Shown: positions 9,084-18,606, counted from the first letter of the stretch. The stretch: DNA of 64,000 nucleotides from Peptoniphilus duerdenii ATCC BAA-1640 (GCF_000146345.1 NZ_GL397071.1:414149-478148); one strand, 5' to 3'. Notes: generated by a model from the sequence alone, not told the origin. Numbers and translations: made by a program.

Positions 9084-9674
9084 TTACCTCCATATACAAG
9101 CCAAGATAAGGTAGATTAATGCTACCAAAATTTGGCTAAAACTTTTTACATAAAAATATAATATACCACCTAGAATAAAAAATCCAATAGATATTAGAAA
9201 AAATATGCTCACATGAAGTCTGGAGCTATCCTTGGTTCTTAAGTACTTGCCTATGATGGTGGCGCTATCTGTCAAGTATCCAGTAATATGTGTGCTCCTT
9301 ATAAGGGCACCTTCGTACTTTAAAAAAAGGGAATTTTGAAATCCAAAAATAAATGTAAGCAGGTACACTGCGTATTCTCCTATTAAGGTAGAAATTATGG
9401 CAAGGACCGCCAAACATAGAAAGCCTCGGCGGAAATTCTCCTCATAGGTAATATATGTTCCCACAACAGAGCCTAGAAAAAATAGTCCAAAGATGGCAAG
9501 AAGAAAGATGAGCCTCTTACTGTCGCTTATGGAAAGTGCAATGGCTGTGGCATTGCCAGTGTGGTGAGTTACAGGCGTTTTGAAATTCATAACACAGTAG
9601 GCGTTTGAAATTCCACTTGCAACCATAAGGAGCATAATTCTTACTTTGAAACCAAGATTTCTATTCATTATCAA
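9084..9674 (-). CDS. YoaK-like (DUF1275) membrane protein
   Basis: A 196-aa integral membrane protein with about six hydrophobic segments. The conserved HHTGNAT stretch (residues 37-43) and GFQNSLF...STHITGYLTD are characteristic of the YoaK/DUF1275 family, whose function is unknown. Its start overlaps the end of the upstream glucosaminidase gene, so translation is probably coupled. ATG codons at 9674 and 9668 are both possible. Confidence 0.8.
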   Translation of the reverse strand: MIMNRNLGFKVRIMLLMVASGISNAYCVMNFKTPVTHHTGNATAIALSISDSKRLIFLLAIFGLFFLGSVVGTYITYEENFRRGFLCLAVLAIISTLIGEYAVYLLTFIFGFQNSLFLKYEGALIRSTHITGYLTDSATIIGKYLRTKDSSRLHVSIFFLISIGFFILGGILYFYVKSFSQILVALIYLILACIWR

Positions 9675-10221
9675 GCTCCATCAAATTATATTTTTCAATA
9701 ATATCGATGACCTTTTTTGCGTAGTTAGGGTCCGTAGCATAGCCGCAGGACTGTATAAGGGTGATCGCCTCTTTGTAGTCCTTGGCATCTCTTACCTTTT
9801 CATAACGAGCAGCAGTAGATATAAGCTTGCCGTAATCTTTGAAACTCGCCTTCTTCGAATCATATTTTTTAAAAGGCTCAAGGACGGACTTCTCCACCCC
9901 GTTTTCGTACTCCTTCGTCTCCATTTCAACTCCACCGCTTTTGGCTTTTATTCCAAAGTAATTGTTGTATGAAGTAGACAATTCGCTCCTTCCGAAGTTA
10001 CTCTCCAGCGCCGACTGGGCTAAGGTAACCGACGGGAAGAGACCGTATTTCTTCGCTACACTGATTGCCAAAGGCTTGGTGGATTCTATGTAATTTTCTT
10101 TGATTTCAATAGTGTCTGTTCCATTGTTTAGAAGCATGGCAGGAATCATCATAATAAGGATTCCAAGTATGGTAAGTGATACCAATCTTCTAAGGAACAT
10201 ATTGGGTTTTCTCTTTCTCAT
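9661..10221 (-). CDS. Peptidoglycan N-acetylglucosaminidase-domain protein (GH73)
   Basis: A 186-aa exported enzyme. A basic N-terminus and one transmembrane helix (about residues 12-32) act as signal anchor, and residues 45-180 form a GH73-type glucosaminidase domain. The catalytic-glutamate motif SALESNFG (about 66-73) is followed by NNYFGIKA and a late YATDPNYAKKV, both hallmarks. It would cleave glycan strands at the cell wall. It is the promoter-proximal gene of the dacF operon, consistent with an envelope function. Confidence 0.8.
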   Translation of the reverse strand: MRKRKPNMFLRRLVSLTILGILIMMIPAMLLNNGTDTIEIKENYIESTKPLAISVAKKYGLFPSVTLAQSALESNFGRSELSTSYNNYFGIKAKSGGVEMETKEYENGVEKSVLEPFKKYDSKKASFKDYGKLISTAARYEKVRDAKDYKEAITLIQSCGYATDPNYAKKVIDIIEKYNLMELDNE

Positions 10222-10311
10222 AAATCCTCCATGTTTATTTTATCAAAAATTTCAAAAAATGCAAAAATTCCCGATGAAATCAATAATGAAAAGGATATCT
10301 AAATTTTGATA

Positions 10312-10320
10312 TGCTATAAT
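10312..10320 (+). promoter_or_regulatory. Extended -10 promoter
   Basis: TGCTATAAT at 10312-10320 is an extended -10 hexamer placed 18 bp before the start codon at 10339, with AGGAGG between. The same ATGCTATAAT string occurs at the malic enzyme promoter. Confidence 0.5.
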
Positions 10321-10338
10321 TAAATTTAAGGAGGGAAC

Positions 10339-11262
10339 ATGGGTTTACCAGATCTATCATTCACAGGATTTAAGTTTGAAAAAATAAAGAATCCAGTTAA
10401 ATACTCGATTCTACATAGAGAATATCCACCTAAGATGACGGAAGAGATGCATACGATAGTAGAAACTCTCCTTTGGTATGTGCCAAACATCGACTCTATT
10501 CAGTCACCTAAGAATGATATGGCGCTGTCTCTTGACTTCGATGAGTTTGCCTTCGAACTGGTGAAGAAGAATATGAAGCTTGGTCACGAAGACGTGGCAG
10601 TGCTTGATTATATTCCAAAATCTGTAGTCGATTTTTATAAAAATGAAGTGGATCCAAACTTTCAAAAGATAATTATCACGAAGTACAAGGACGAATCCAC
10701 CACCAACAGTCTCCTTAGGCACATTAGAAACGCGATTGCCCATGGCTATTTCACCTTGGTTGAGGGGATGCTAATAGGTTTTGATTTTAAAACTACGAAG
10801 TACACAGACGAAGAATGTACCGCTATTTTTAAAATATATCCGAAGAATCTTTTAAAATCCCTTAGAATTTTAAACGAAGAAGTTACTGAGGAAGAGCTTG
10901 CGAAGAAGGCTCTACTGAGATGCGACTATGTGGTGGAAGACTTTAACGATTCCTATGACCACACTGAGATGGGATTCGATTTCTATGCCAAAAAAGGAAG
11001 ACGCAGGTTTGCAGTAGAGGTGAAGAAGTACAAAGATGTGGAAGTTCTATCTCAAAAAGAAATAGACAGATTGGTAAGGGAGTTTTCAAATATTTACAAA
11101 ACCATAATCCCAGTTCTATTTATAAATACATCCCTTATGACAGATGAATCGAAGGAGAAACTTCAAAGAGAAAAGATAATTATTCTAGATGTAAAAAATA
11201 TAAAGAAGATGATGAGAGGAATAGACGTACTAAAAGAGGTGGTAGACCTTGGAAAGAAGTAG
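10339..11262 (+). CDS. Putative HEPN-like plus PD-(D/E)XK nuclease fusion protein
   Basis: A 307-aa protein I cannot assign to a named family. Two nuclease-like signatures are visible. LRHIRNAIAHG contains R130-x4-H135, the RNase motif of HEPN domains, in a helical region (about 35-140). Residues 210-275 contain GFDFYAKKG, then strands and AVEVKKYK, giving D214 and E227-x-K229, like the core of Mrr-type restriction-endonuclease folds. A two-nuclease protein could act in RNA or DNA defence or quality control, but that is inference. It overlaps tadA by 14 bp, so the two are co-transcribed, and it has its own extended -10 promoter. Confidence 0.6.
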   Translation: MGLPDLSFTGFKFEKIKNPVKYSILHREYPPKMTEEMHTIVETLLWYVPNIDSIQSPKNDMALSLDFDEFAFELVKKNMKLGHEDVAVLDYIPKSVVDFYKNEVDPNFQKIIITKYKDESTTNSLLRHIRNAIAHGYFTLVEGMLIGFDFKTTKYTDEECTAIFKIYPKNLLKSLRILNEEVTEEELAKKALLRCDYVVEDFNDSYDHTEMGFDFYAKKGRRRFAVEVKKYKDVEVLSQKEIDRLVREFSNIYKTIIPVLFINTSLMTDESKEKLQREKIIILDVKNIKKMMRGIDVLKEVVDLGKK

Positions 11263-11725
11263 TTTAGATACGAGTAAGTACATGAAATTCGCCCTACACC
11301 TGGCGAAGAAATCCTATAGGAGGGGAGAGATTCCTGTGGGAGCGGTGGTAGTTTTACATGGCAAGGTGGTAGGCTATGGATATAATTTAAAAGAAACATT
11401 AAACGACGCCACAGAGCATGCAGAACTTCGCGCTTTAAAGATGGCTGCGAAAACTCTTGGCACCTACCATTTGGAAGGGACGAAGATGTATACAACCCTT
11501 GAACCCTGTGCCATGTGTGCAGGAGCGATGATACTCTTCCGTATAGATAAACTAATAATCGGGGCGAAGAGTCCTCGCATGGGAGCTGCTGGATCAAACC
11601 TAAACATCTTAGATAGAGAAGGCTTTAACCACAAGGTAAAGGTGGAATATTCCATCTACGGAGATGAATGCAGCAAACTTATCAGTAAATTTTTTAAAAA
11701 TGTAAGAAGAAATAAAAACCTATGA
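11249..11725 (+). CDS. tadA: tRNA adenosine-34 deaminase
   Basis: A 158-aa zinc deaminase converting A34 to inosine in the wobble position of tRNA-Arg(ACG). Zinc and catalytic residues are present: H57-A-E59 and P86-C-A-M-C90. GEIPVGAVVV and the C-terminal FFKNVR tail are typical of TadA rather than nucleoside deaminases. The likely start is TTG at 11249, preceded by AGAGGTGG. It overlaps the HEPN-like gene. An alternative ATG at 11282 has a poorer ribosome site. Confidence 0.9.
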   Translation: MERSSLDTSKYMKFALHLAKKSYRRGEIPVGAVVVLHGKVVGYGYNLKETLNDATEHAELRALKMAAKTLGTYHLEGTKMYTTLEPCAMCAGAMILFRIDKLIIGAKSPRMGAAGSNLNILDREGFNHKVKVEYSIYGDECSKLISKFFKNVRRNKNL

Positions 11726-11757
11726 TGCAGTGCACCATAGGTTTAATTATTTTTTGA
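11714..11757. terminator. Terminator after tadA
   Basis: Stem AAACCTATG (11716-11724) / CATAGGTTT (11736-11744) with an 11-nt loop. The left arm overlaps the tadA stop codon, and an AT-rich, T-heavy tail follows on the plus strand. The lipoprotein gene on the opposite strand ends at 11743, so the hairpin may serve both. Confidence 0.75.
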
Positions 11758-12588
11758 ATGTATTCTCTTATATTCTTTGTAAGCGGCATCTCGATTCTTC
11801 TTGGTAAGTTCCTTGGAGATTGTGTTTAAATCTGTGGTGTTTGTGATTTCCTTTTCCATGTCCCTCTCTGAAATTACAACATTTGAAACTTCTTCGTAGT
11901 TTAGAAGACTGTCGGATTTGATGCCGATCTTAACGAGAGCCTCCCTAGGATTCTTTTCATATATAGAAGGTGTGAAATCAAATTTTGAAAATCTGTAGTA
12001 GACATAGAAATTGTAGATTCCGCTTTCCTTTATAAATCCCACCACGCTGTAGCTAAGGGCAGAATAGTCGCAGTCACCCTCCAAGTACTTGTACTTTTCA
12101 AAGGAAGAATTTAGTTTTGACTTTGCAAGAGTAAGTTCAATCTTTGCTCTACTGGTAAGACTTATGGATCTAAAAAGTGACTCCAGATTTTTCGCGCTTA
12201 TTCTGTCGAACTCATAGAAGAGTTCTTCAAAAACATTTCTGGATAGGGCGAAGGAATCTCCGTCATCTTCGCAGATTAAGATCTCATCTAGCTGCGGATT
12301 TAGGTACATGATGATGGTGGAAATCTCAAAGATTGCCGCATCGTGTTCGTTGATGTATTCCTTTGATCCAAAGATCTTCATAGTTTTATCTACAAGTTTT
12401 AAATTTATATCGTCGTAGCCAAGACTTTCCACTAGGCTGTGGAGTTTATCCTCTGTACTTTCGTAGGTGTAGAAGGAATAGACCCTCTCAGTCATGGAAA
12501 GCTTCGCTTCTTTTAAGTAGTTTCCCTTGCATCCAACGAGGAAAAGAAGAAGTATTAAAATCGTAAAATATTTAAATTTTATTTTCAA
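11743..12588 (-). CDS. Lipoprotein of unknown function
   Basis: A 281-aa protein with a lipoprotein signal peptide: basic start, hydrophobic core, and lipobox LVGC with Cys at residue 20. The mature part is alternating charged and aromatic with no recognised motif. The C-terminal 40 residues are strongly charged and helical. It is a single gene convergent with tadA. Extracellular membrane anchoring is well supported; function is unknown. Confidence 0.7.
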   Translation of the reverse strand: MKIKFKYFTILILLLFLVGCKGNYLKEAKLSMTERVYSFYTYESTEDKLHSLVESLGYDDINLKLVDKTMKIFGSKEYINEHDAAIFEISTIIMYLNPQLDEILICEDDGDSFALSRNVFEELFYEFDRISAKNLESLFRSISLTSRAKIELTLAKSKLNSSFEKYKYLEGDCDYSALSYSVVGFIKESGIYNFYVYYRFSKFDFTPSIYEKNPREALVKIGIKSDSLLNYEEVSNVVISERDMEKEITNTTDLNTISKELTKKNRDAAYKEYKRIHSKNN

Positions 12589-12728
12589 TGTATCACCAAT
12601 TAAATTTAATAATATAAGTTTATTGGTTTTTTTATATTAAGTCAAGCAAATCAAGATTTCACCTAATTTATATCGACACTTAAAATTTTTAAAAAGAATA
12701 TATATAAGAAACATTTGCATAAAAACTA

Positions 12729-12737
12729 TGCTATAAT
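12729..12737 (+). promoter_or_regulatory. Extended -10 promoter of the malic enzyme-fumarase operon
   Basis: TGCTATAAT at 12729-12737, 20 bp before the start codon at 12757. The stretch upstream is very AT-rich and has no good -35. Confidence 0.5.
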
Positions 12738-12756
12738 GTTAGCTGAGGTGATAATA

Positions 12757-13920
12757 ATGGATAACAAAGAAAAAGCTATGAAATGCCACAGAGAATGGAG
12801 AGGAAAATTAGAAATTAAATCTAGAGCAGCTACAGAAACTGCAGAAGATTTAGCACTTGCTTATACACCAGGAGTTGCAGAAGCTTGCTTAGCTATAAAG
12901 GACAACCCTGAAGAAGCATACAACCTAACTAGAAAATGGAATTTTGTAGCAGTAGTTACAGATGGAACAGCAGTACTAGGATTAGGAGACATAGGCGGCC
13001 AAGCAGGTATGCCAGTTATGGAAGGTAAATCAATCCTATTTAAAAACTTTGGAGATGTAGACGCTTTCCCAATCTGTTTAAACACAAAAGACACAGAAGA
13101 AATCATAAAAACAGTTAAGTACTTAGAACCAACATTTGGTGGAATCAACCTAGAAGATATTGCAGCACCAAAATGTTTTGAAATTGAAAATAGACTTTCA
13201 GAAGAATTAGATATACCAGTTTTCCACGATGACCAACACGGAACAGCAATCGTAGTTCTAGCAGGAGTTTTAAATGCTCTTAAACTTGTAGGCAAGAAGA
13301 TGGAAGACGTTAGAATAGTAATGTCTGGTGCAGGAGCAGCAGGTATGGCAATCAGAAACCTACTTGTACTTGAAGGTGCAAAGGACGTTATCTTCGTAGG
13401 AAGAAAGGGAATCATCGGAGCTGACTACTACGAAGACGAATACAGAAAGAACATCTTAAAAGAATGTAACCCACATAAAATCGAAGGTGGAATGGCAGAA
13501 GCACTAAACGGAGCAGACATCTTCATCGGAGTATCAGGACCTGGAATCGTAACTGAAGAAATGGTAAGAAACATGAACAAGGATGCAATAGTACTAGCTA
13601 TGGCAAACCCAGTTCCAGAAATCTATCCAGACGAAGCTAAACGTGCAGGAGCTAGAGTAGTTGGAACAGGAAGATCAGACTTCCCTAACCAAGTAAACAA
13701 CGTATCAGTATTCCCAGGACTATTCAGAGGAGCACTTGATGTAAGAGCAAAGAAAATCACTGATAACATGAAACTTGCAGCAGCTCGTGCAATTGCAGAT
13801 GCAGTTGAAACTCTAGACGAAGACAATATACTTCCACACGCATTTGATCTAAGCGTTTCTAAGAAAGTTGCAGAAGCAGTAGCAGAAGCAGCTAGAAAAG
13901 ATGGAGTAGCTAGAATATGA
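12757..13920 (+). CDS. Malic enzyme (oxaloacetate-decarboxylating malate dehydrogenase)
   Basis: A 387-aa cytoplasmic enzyme converting malate to pyruvate and CO2 with NAD(P) reduction, of the short bacterial type. The malic domain carries [11 protein letters not shown] and [11 protein letters not shown], and the dinucleotide-binding loop is [10 protein letters not shown]. The ATG at 12757 follows GAGGTGATA; upstream in-frame codons overlap the promoter. The stop overlaps the fumC start as ATGA, so a pyruvate-malate-fumarate route is encoded as one unit. Confidence 0.93.
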   Translation: MDNKEKAMKCHREWRGKLEIKSRAATETAEDLALAYTPGVAEACLAIKDNPEEAYNLTRKWNFVAVVTDGTAVLGLGDIGGQAGMPVMEGKSILFKNFGDVDAFPICLNTKDTEEIIKTVKYLEPTFGGINLEDIAAPKCFEIENRLSEELDIPVFHDDQHGTAIVVLAGVLNALKLVGKKMEDVRIVMSGAGAAGMAIRNLLVLEGAKDVIFVGRKGIIGADYYEDEYRKNILKECNPHKIEGGMAEALNGADIFIGVSGPGIVTEEMVRNMNKDAIVLAMANPVPEIYPDEAKRAGARVVGTGRSDFPNQVNNVSVFPGLFRGALDVRAKKITDNMKLAAARAIADAVETLDEDNILPHAFDLSVSKKVAEAVAEAARKDGVARI

Positions 13921-15281
13921 AGTACAAAATAGAACATGATACCTTTGGGGAACTTCAAGTACCAATAGACAAGTACTGGGGAGCACAAACTCAAAGATCT
14001 CACCAAAATTTTGTAATCGGCGACGAAAAAATGCCAAAGGAAATAATAAAGGCATTTGGAATTCTTAAATACTCTGCAGCAGTAGCAAATAACGCCCTTG
14101 GACTTCTACCAGACAACAAAAAAGAAATTATAACAGAAGTTTGCGACGAAATATTAGAAGGAAAACTAGAAGAACATTTCCCACTTGTAGTATGGCAAAC
14201 AGGTTCAGGAACCCAATCCAACATGAACGTAAATGAAGTTGTAGCCAACAGAGGAAACGAAATCGCAAAAGAACACCTTCTACATCCAAACGACGACGTA
14301 AACAAATCACAAAGTTCAAACGACACATACCCAACAGCACTTCATATCGCATCATTAATAGCGGTTGAAGACAAGGTAATCCCTGCAGTAGACACACTTA
14401 TAGAAACATTTAAAAAATTAGAAGAAGAATACAAGGACATAGTCAAGACAGGAAGAACTCACCTACAAGACGCAGTGCCTATAACCCTTGGACAAGAAAT
14501 AAGCGGATGGAGAAAATCCTTAGAAAGATCTAGAGATTTTATAGCTACAGCAAAAGAATCACTTAGAGAAATCGCCCTTGGAGGAACAGCAGTAGGAACA
14601 GGACTTAACACCCACAAGGACTATGCAGTTAAAGTAGCAGAAGAAATCTCTAAAAAATCTGGACACAAATTCGTAACCGCAGAAAATAAATTCCACGCCC
14701 TAACCAGTAGGGACGAAATCGTATTTGTACACGGAGCTATGAAAGCTCTTGCGGCAGACCTATTAAAAATAGCAAACGACGTAAGACTACTAGCATCAGG
14801 ACCAAGATGCGGAATTGGAGAATTAATAATACCAGCAAACGAACCAGGCTCATCAATCATGCCAGGAAAAGTAAACCCAACCCAAGCAGAAGCACTAACC
14901 ATGGTAGCAGTACAAGTAATGGGTAACGATGCAGCCATAGGATTTGCAGCATCACAAGGAAATTTTGAACTAAATGTATTCCTTCCACTAATAGCATATA
15001 ACTTCCTACAATCAGCAAGACTACTATCAGATGCAATGATATCATTCAACAAGAATTGCGCAGTAGGAATAAAACCAAACATGGAAAAGATAGAAGAAAA
15101 TCTAAACAAATCACTAATGCTAGTAACGGCACTTAACCCACATATCGGTTATGAAAAAGCAGCGGAAATTGCAAAGCTTGCCCACAAAGAAGGAACCACA
15201 TTAAAAGAAGCAACATTAAAACTTGGATATTTAACAGAAAAAGAATTCGACGAAATAGTAGACCCAAGAAAGATGGTATAA
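13917..15281 (+). CDS. fumC: Class II fumarate hydratase
   Basis: A 454-aa homotetrameric enzyme interconverting fumarate and malate. It has the [13 protein letters not shown] region, [11 protein letters not shown], and the superfamily signature [12 protein letters not shown] near residue 315. FumC is favoured over aspartase by its pairing with malic enzyme and by the sequence. Translation is coupled to malic enzyme, and the operon ends in a terminator 8 bp downstream. Confidence 0.9.
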   Translation: MKYKIEHDTFGELQVPIDKYWGAQTQRSHQNFVIGDEKMPKEIIKAFGILKYSAAVANNALGLLPDNKKEIITEVCDEILEGKLEEHFPLVVWQTGSGTQSNMNVNEVVANRGNEIAKEHLLHPNDDVNKSQSSNDTYPTALHIASLIAVEDKVIPAVDTLIETFKKLEEEYKDIVKTGRTHLQDAVPITLGQEISGWRKSLERSRDFIATAKESLREIALGGTAVGTGLNTHKDYAVKVAEEISKKSGHKFVTAENKFHALTSRDEIVFVHGAMKALAADLLKIANDVRLLASGPRCGIGELIIPANEPGSSIMPGKVNPTQAEALTMVAVQVMGNDAAIGFAASQGNFELNVFLPLIAYNFLQSARLLSDAMISFNKNCAVGIKPNMEKIEENLNKSLMLVTALNPHIGYEKAAEIAKLAHKEGTTLKEATLKLGYLTEKEFDEIVDPRKMV

Positions 15282-15286
15282 AAAAT

Positions 15287-15320
15287 AGAGAAGTGTTTCA
15301 GTTGAGACACTTCTTTTTAT
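15287..15320 (+). terminator. Terminator of the malic enzyme-fumC operon
   Basis: Stem AGAAGTGT (15289-15296) / ACACTTCT (15307-15314) with a 10-nt loop and a T-rich tail. Confidence 0.85.
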
Positions 15321-15380
15321 ATAACCACATCATTGAATTAAAGTTAAAAAATTGGGTACAAATGTACTAGGAGGTAGAGT

Positions 15381-15818
15381 ATGAAAATATTAGTACCAGT
15401 AGACGGCTCAAAGAGTTCAAATAAATCAGTAGAAGTGGCAAAAGATATAGGCGAGAAACTAGGAGCAGAACTTTTAATCCTAACAGTAATATCCGAAACA
15501 TCCATCTTCGAACAATATCCAACCAACTTTCCATATTCCTTGGAAATAGACAAGGCAAATGTGGAAAGAGCAGAATATGTACTTAAAGAAGCGGAAGAAA
15601 CCTTAAAAGACTATCCATACAAAGTAGAACTCTTCCACACAATGGGAAATGCCGCAGAACAGATAGTAAGCGTGGCAGAAGAAAGAGGATGCAGCTTAAT
15701 AATCGTAGGCAATAGAGGCTTGGGAGCATTCTCAAGAACACTACTAGGCTCCGTATCAAACAAAGTAATCAACACATCTAAAATATCTGTCCTTGTAGTA
15801 AAATCAGACATAAAATAA
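15381..15818 (+). CDS. Universal stress protein (UspA family)
   Basis: A 145-aa single-domain Usp with the ATP-binding pattern: ILVPVDGSKSS at the start and GNRGLGAFSRTLLGSVSNKV near residues 112-131 (the G-2x-G-9x-G(S/N) motif). Such proteins are small cytoplasmic dimers that help cells survive stress. AGGAGG lies 8 nt before the ATG. It is monocistronic with terminators on both sides. Confidence 0.9.
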   Translation: MKILVPVDGSKSSNKSVEVAKDIGEKLGAELLILTVISETSIFEQYPTNFPYSLEIDKANVERAEYVLKEAEETLKDYPYKVELFHTMGNAAEQIVSVAEERGCSLIIVGNRGLGAFSRTLLGSVSNKVINTSKISVLVVKSDIK

Positions 15819-15820
15819 TT

Positions 15821-15846
15821 TAGCGTAGGTGACTACGCTTTTTTAT
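15821..15846 (+). terminator. Terminator after the universal stress gene
   Basis: Stem AGCGTAG (15823-15829) / CTACGCT (15834-15840), 4-nt loop, and a T run. Confidence 0.85.
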
Positions 15847-15871
15847 TGTTTTGATTTATTTCAATACTATA

Positions 15872-15900
15872 TTGACACGGAAGACATAAAATAATAAGAT
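15872..15900 (+). promoter_or_regulatory. Sigma-A promoter of the copper-amine-oxidase-domain gene
   Basis: TTGACA at 15872-15877, a 17-bp spacer, and TAAGAT at 15895-15900, 19 bp before the start codon. Confidence 0.7.
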
Positions 15901-15918
15901 AAACTTAGAGGTGATAAA

Positions 15919-16860
15919 ATGAAAAAAATAAGCAAAATCATGGTAATTCTAAGTGTCTTTGCATTAGTACTAAGCTTAAATACATACGCAAATCAAAAGA
16001 CATATCTTGTAGTAAATGGAGAATACATAAAGACAGATGCAGATCCATTTATCGAAAGTGGAAGAACACTCGTACCAGTCAGATTTATCTCAGAAAACTT
16101 AGACAGCATAGTTGATTGGTTCAAAGAAGAAAAGAAAGTAGTCATCACTACTAAAAAAGAAGGCACAGAAATAAAAAAGGTTGAACTTATAATCGGTTCA
16201 GACATTGCAAAACTTTACGACAAAGACGAAAATGTAAAAGAAGAAAAACTAGACGCAGCAGCAAAAATCGTAAATGGAAGAACCTTTATACCAGTTAGAT
16301 TTATAAGTGAATCACTAGGCACAGAAGTAGGTTGGGACAAGGAAAACAGAGTAGTCCTAATAGGCGACACGTCAAAATATGATGCCAAAAAATTCAAAGA
16401 AGACGTAATTGACAAGGAAGTTCCAGTAAAGAAAGAAGAAAAGAAGGAACAAAAGAAAGAACAAAAGAAAGACACAAAAGCAGGAGACATCAAATTCGAA
16501 GGAAAATATTTAAATGCTTGTAATGGATTAACTCTTAATATAGAAAAACTTACAGAACCATTCCCAGATGCACCTGATATAAAATACGTTGGAGCTGTAG
16601 GAGAGTTAAATCTAGAAACTTCAGTAATGGAAAATATCGGATTGGTCTTCTTTAAATTTAGCAAAGATGGAAAAACTGTAACAGCATCCACATATGACGA
16701 GTCTGATAAAGAGGTAACTTATCCAGTAAAAATCGAAAAAAAGAGATTTTCATTTGTAAACTGTTATTGGTACAAACTATATGAAGGCGACAAATACGAA
16801 ATAATAGATGGAAAGTTTTGCATGAATGGAAAAGAAGTACCAATAGAACCAGGTAAATAA
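15919..16860 (+). CDS. Exported protein with copper amine oxidase N-terminal-like domains
   Basis: A 313-aa secreted protein with a signal peptide (1-24). Two copies of the stalk-like repeat found at the N-terminus of copper amine oxidases follow: SGRTLVPVRFISENL (about 48-62) and NGRTFIPVRFISESLG (about 116-131). A Lys/Glu/Gln-rich linker (about 165-195, EKKEQKKEQKK) leads to a C-terminal beta-rich domain of about 115 residues. No oxidase domain is present. In Gram-positive bacteria this module decorates many surface proteins and may bind the wall. Function is unknown. Confidence 0.75.
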   Translation: MKKISKIMVILSVFALVLSLNTYANQKTYLVVNGEYIKTDADPFIESGRTLVPVRFISENLDSIVDWFKEEKKVVITTKKEGTEIKKVELIIGSDIAKLYDKDENVKEEKLDAAAKIVNGRTFIPVRFISESLGTEVGWDKENRVVLIGDTSKYDAKKFKEDVIDKEVPVKKEEKKEQKKEQKKDTKAGDIKFEGKYLNACNGLTLNIEKLTEPFPDAPDIKYVGAVGELNLETSVMENIGLVFFKFSKDGKTVTASTYDESDKEVTYPVKIEKKRFSFVNCYWYKLYEGDKYEIIDGKFCMNGKEVPIEPGK

Positions 16861-16918
16861 AAGCGAAATAAATTTAAAAAGCCAAATAATTTCTGGTTTT
16901 TAATTAAACATATGCATA

Positions 16919-16956
16919 TAAAAACACCGGAGTGATATTCTCCGGTGTTTTTTATA
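16919..16956. terminator. Strong terminator
   Basis: A 12-bp perfect stem AAAACACCGGAG (16921-16932) / CTCCGGTGTTTT (16940-16951) with a 7-nt loop. The remaining 130 bp up to the next gene are AT-rich with no other structure seen. Confidence 0.9.
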
Positions 16957-17088
16957 TTAAATATAATTATTAAATTTATAAGCCTTTATTTAATTGATAT
17001 ATAATTTCAAAAAAATATATATTCTAAAAAAGTTTTTTGATAAAATAATATTGAAATTATTTATTAAAATTAAAGGAGGTCCTTTTAA

Positions 17089-18021
17089 ATGAAATCCAGG
17101 GAGAGATTTTCGGATTCATCTATCATAGAAGAGATTAAAAGAATCGAAAATTTGCCGGAGACCAAGAAGAGGCTTGACGATGTGAAAAGAGATCTACAAG
17201 ATCGGGTGAGCAAACCTTATATACTTGGATTTATCCTTCTTGCAGCGGGGCTTTTTATATACTATCTTTTTGAAATATATGGACTAATAGTCTGCTTTTT
17301 CCTCTATAAATACTGGTACCAATATTCACAGACGAATAAATCTTATATTGGAAATACATATGCAAATAATTTTTTAGAGCCGGTGTTAAAAGAGATCTTA
17401 CCAGGTACAGAGATAGATTATTTTGGAACCATGGATCTATATATTCTTAAAAACTTAGTTAGAAATTCAGAATTTTATGAATCCAATTGTCACATAATTT
17501 TTGGTGACGAATACAAGACTGAGTTCTGCAATTTAAAAGCAAATCATTATAGAAGAGACAAAAAAGGAAGAGAAATAAACGAGACTGACTTCATGGGACA
17601 AGTATTTTTTGCTCCTATAGAAACGGGAATAAATGGTCATATTAGAGTGGCACCGATTAGTAAAGGTGGTTCCCACAGACCTTATGGAGAAATTAGAGAT
17701 GGCGAAGAGAGAATGGAAACTGAGTCCATCGAATTCAACGATTTATACACTATTTTTTCTACAGATGATTTAAATGCCAAGTTTATTTTGGATACAAAGA
17801 TTATTGAACTTTTAAATGATATTGGGAAAAGAATGAATGTTTCCATCTACATGAACGAAGAATATGTATCCATAGCTTTTCAGTCGAATAGTCTTCTATT
17901 TTCCTTGCCATATACTCCAGGTGGAGTAAATGAAATTTCCCTTTCAGGAGAGTATGAAAAGATAAGAAAAAAACTCTCGGATTTTTATGCACTTATGGAT
18001 GTTATAGTAGAAAAATTTTAG
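17089..18021 (+). CDS. DUF3137-family membrane protein
   Basis: A 310-aa protein with a charged helical N-terminus (1-42), two close transmembrane segments (about 44-75) and a cytoplasmic or exported domain of about 230 residues. In this domain HIIFGDEYKTEFCNLKANHY and the later FYALMDVIVEKF match the DUF3137 layout. Function is unknown, but members are repeatedly found beside LemA, as here. AGGAGG precedes the ATG. Confidence 0.7.
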   Translation: MKSRERFSDSSIIEEIKRIENLPETKKRLDDVKRDLQDRVSKPYILGFILLAAGLFIYYLFEIYGLIVCFFLYKYWYQYSQTNKSYIGNTYANNFLEPVLKEILPGTEIDYFGTMDLYILKNLVRNSEFYESNCHIIFGDEYKTEFCNLKANHYRRDKKGREINETDFMGQVFFAPIETGINGHIRVAPISKGGSHRPYGEIRDGEERMETESIEFNDLYTIFSTDDLNAKFILDTKIIELLNDIGKRMNVSIYMNEEYVSIAFQSNSLLFSLPYTPGGVNEISLSGEYEKIRKKLSDFYALMDVIVEKF

Positions 18022-18031
18022 AGGAGGATTT

Positions 18032-18586
18032 ATGAAATACTTATACACGATAGCTATTGTAGCGGTTTTAGTATGCATATCAAATTTTATTTCCGCTTCA
18101 AACAGACTCAAAAAATATCTAGTAAAGATAGATGAGTCCAAGAGGAATTTGGATATTGCACTGGCAAAGCGGTATGACACCATCTCCGAAATGATTAAGG
18201 TGGCAAAATCTTTTGCCAAACATGAGACAGATGCATTTACAAACATTGTAAAACTTAGACAGGAAGGCACTATTTCATCATCAAACGATGCAATTAAGAA
18301 TCAAAACGATGCGATTAAAGAAATCTTTGCCCTTGCAGAAGCCTATCCAGAGCTCAAATCTTCTGCAGAGTTTCTACGATTGCAAGATGAAATCGACGAT
18401 GAAAATGAAAAATTGGCGGCGGCAAAGAGAATCGTAAATGGAAATATCAGCATACTAAATCAAGAGATTGTGTCATTTCCAACCTCTTTAGTTGCAAAGG
18501 CTAATAGTATTAAAAAGATGGAGTTCTTAACAGAGGAAGATCTCGACAGAAAGAAGTCGATAGAAAATTTCGATTATACTGTATAG
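18032..18586 (+). CDS. LemA family protein
   Basis: A 184-aa protein with one N-terminal membrane helix (3-22) and a long helical bundle. The LemA features are KRYDTISEMIKVAKSFAKHE (about 47-66) and the later SFPTSLVAK. The domain is placed outside or at the membrane by the single helix. It follows DUF3137 by 10 bp with its own GAGGAGG. The pair probably acts together; the activity is unknown. Confidence 0.85.
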   Translation: MKYLYTIAIVAVLVCISNFISASNRLKKYLVKIDESKRNLDIALAKRYDTISEMIKVAKSFAKHETDAFTNIVKLRQEGTISSSNDAIKNQNDAIKEIFALAEAYPELKSSAEFLRLQDEIDDENEKLAAAKRIVNGNISILNQEIVSFPTSLVAKANSIKKMEFLTEEDLDRKKSIENFDYTV

Positions 18587-18606
18587 TTTTAAAATAAATC
18601 TAATAT

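Noticed and set aside
11163..11597. 144-aa frame antisense to tadA
   Set aside because: It is the shadow of two well-identified genes (HEPN-like and tadA) and has no recognisable protein features.
12861..15109. Several long minus-strand frames opposite malic enzyme and fumarase
   Set aside because: These arise from the A-rich third codon positions of the true plus-strand genes, whose conserved motifs leave no doubt.
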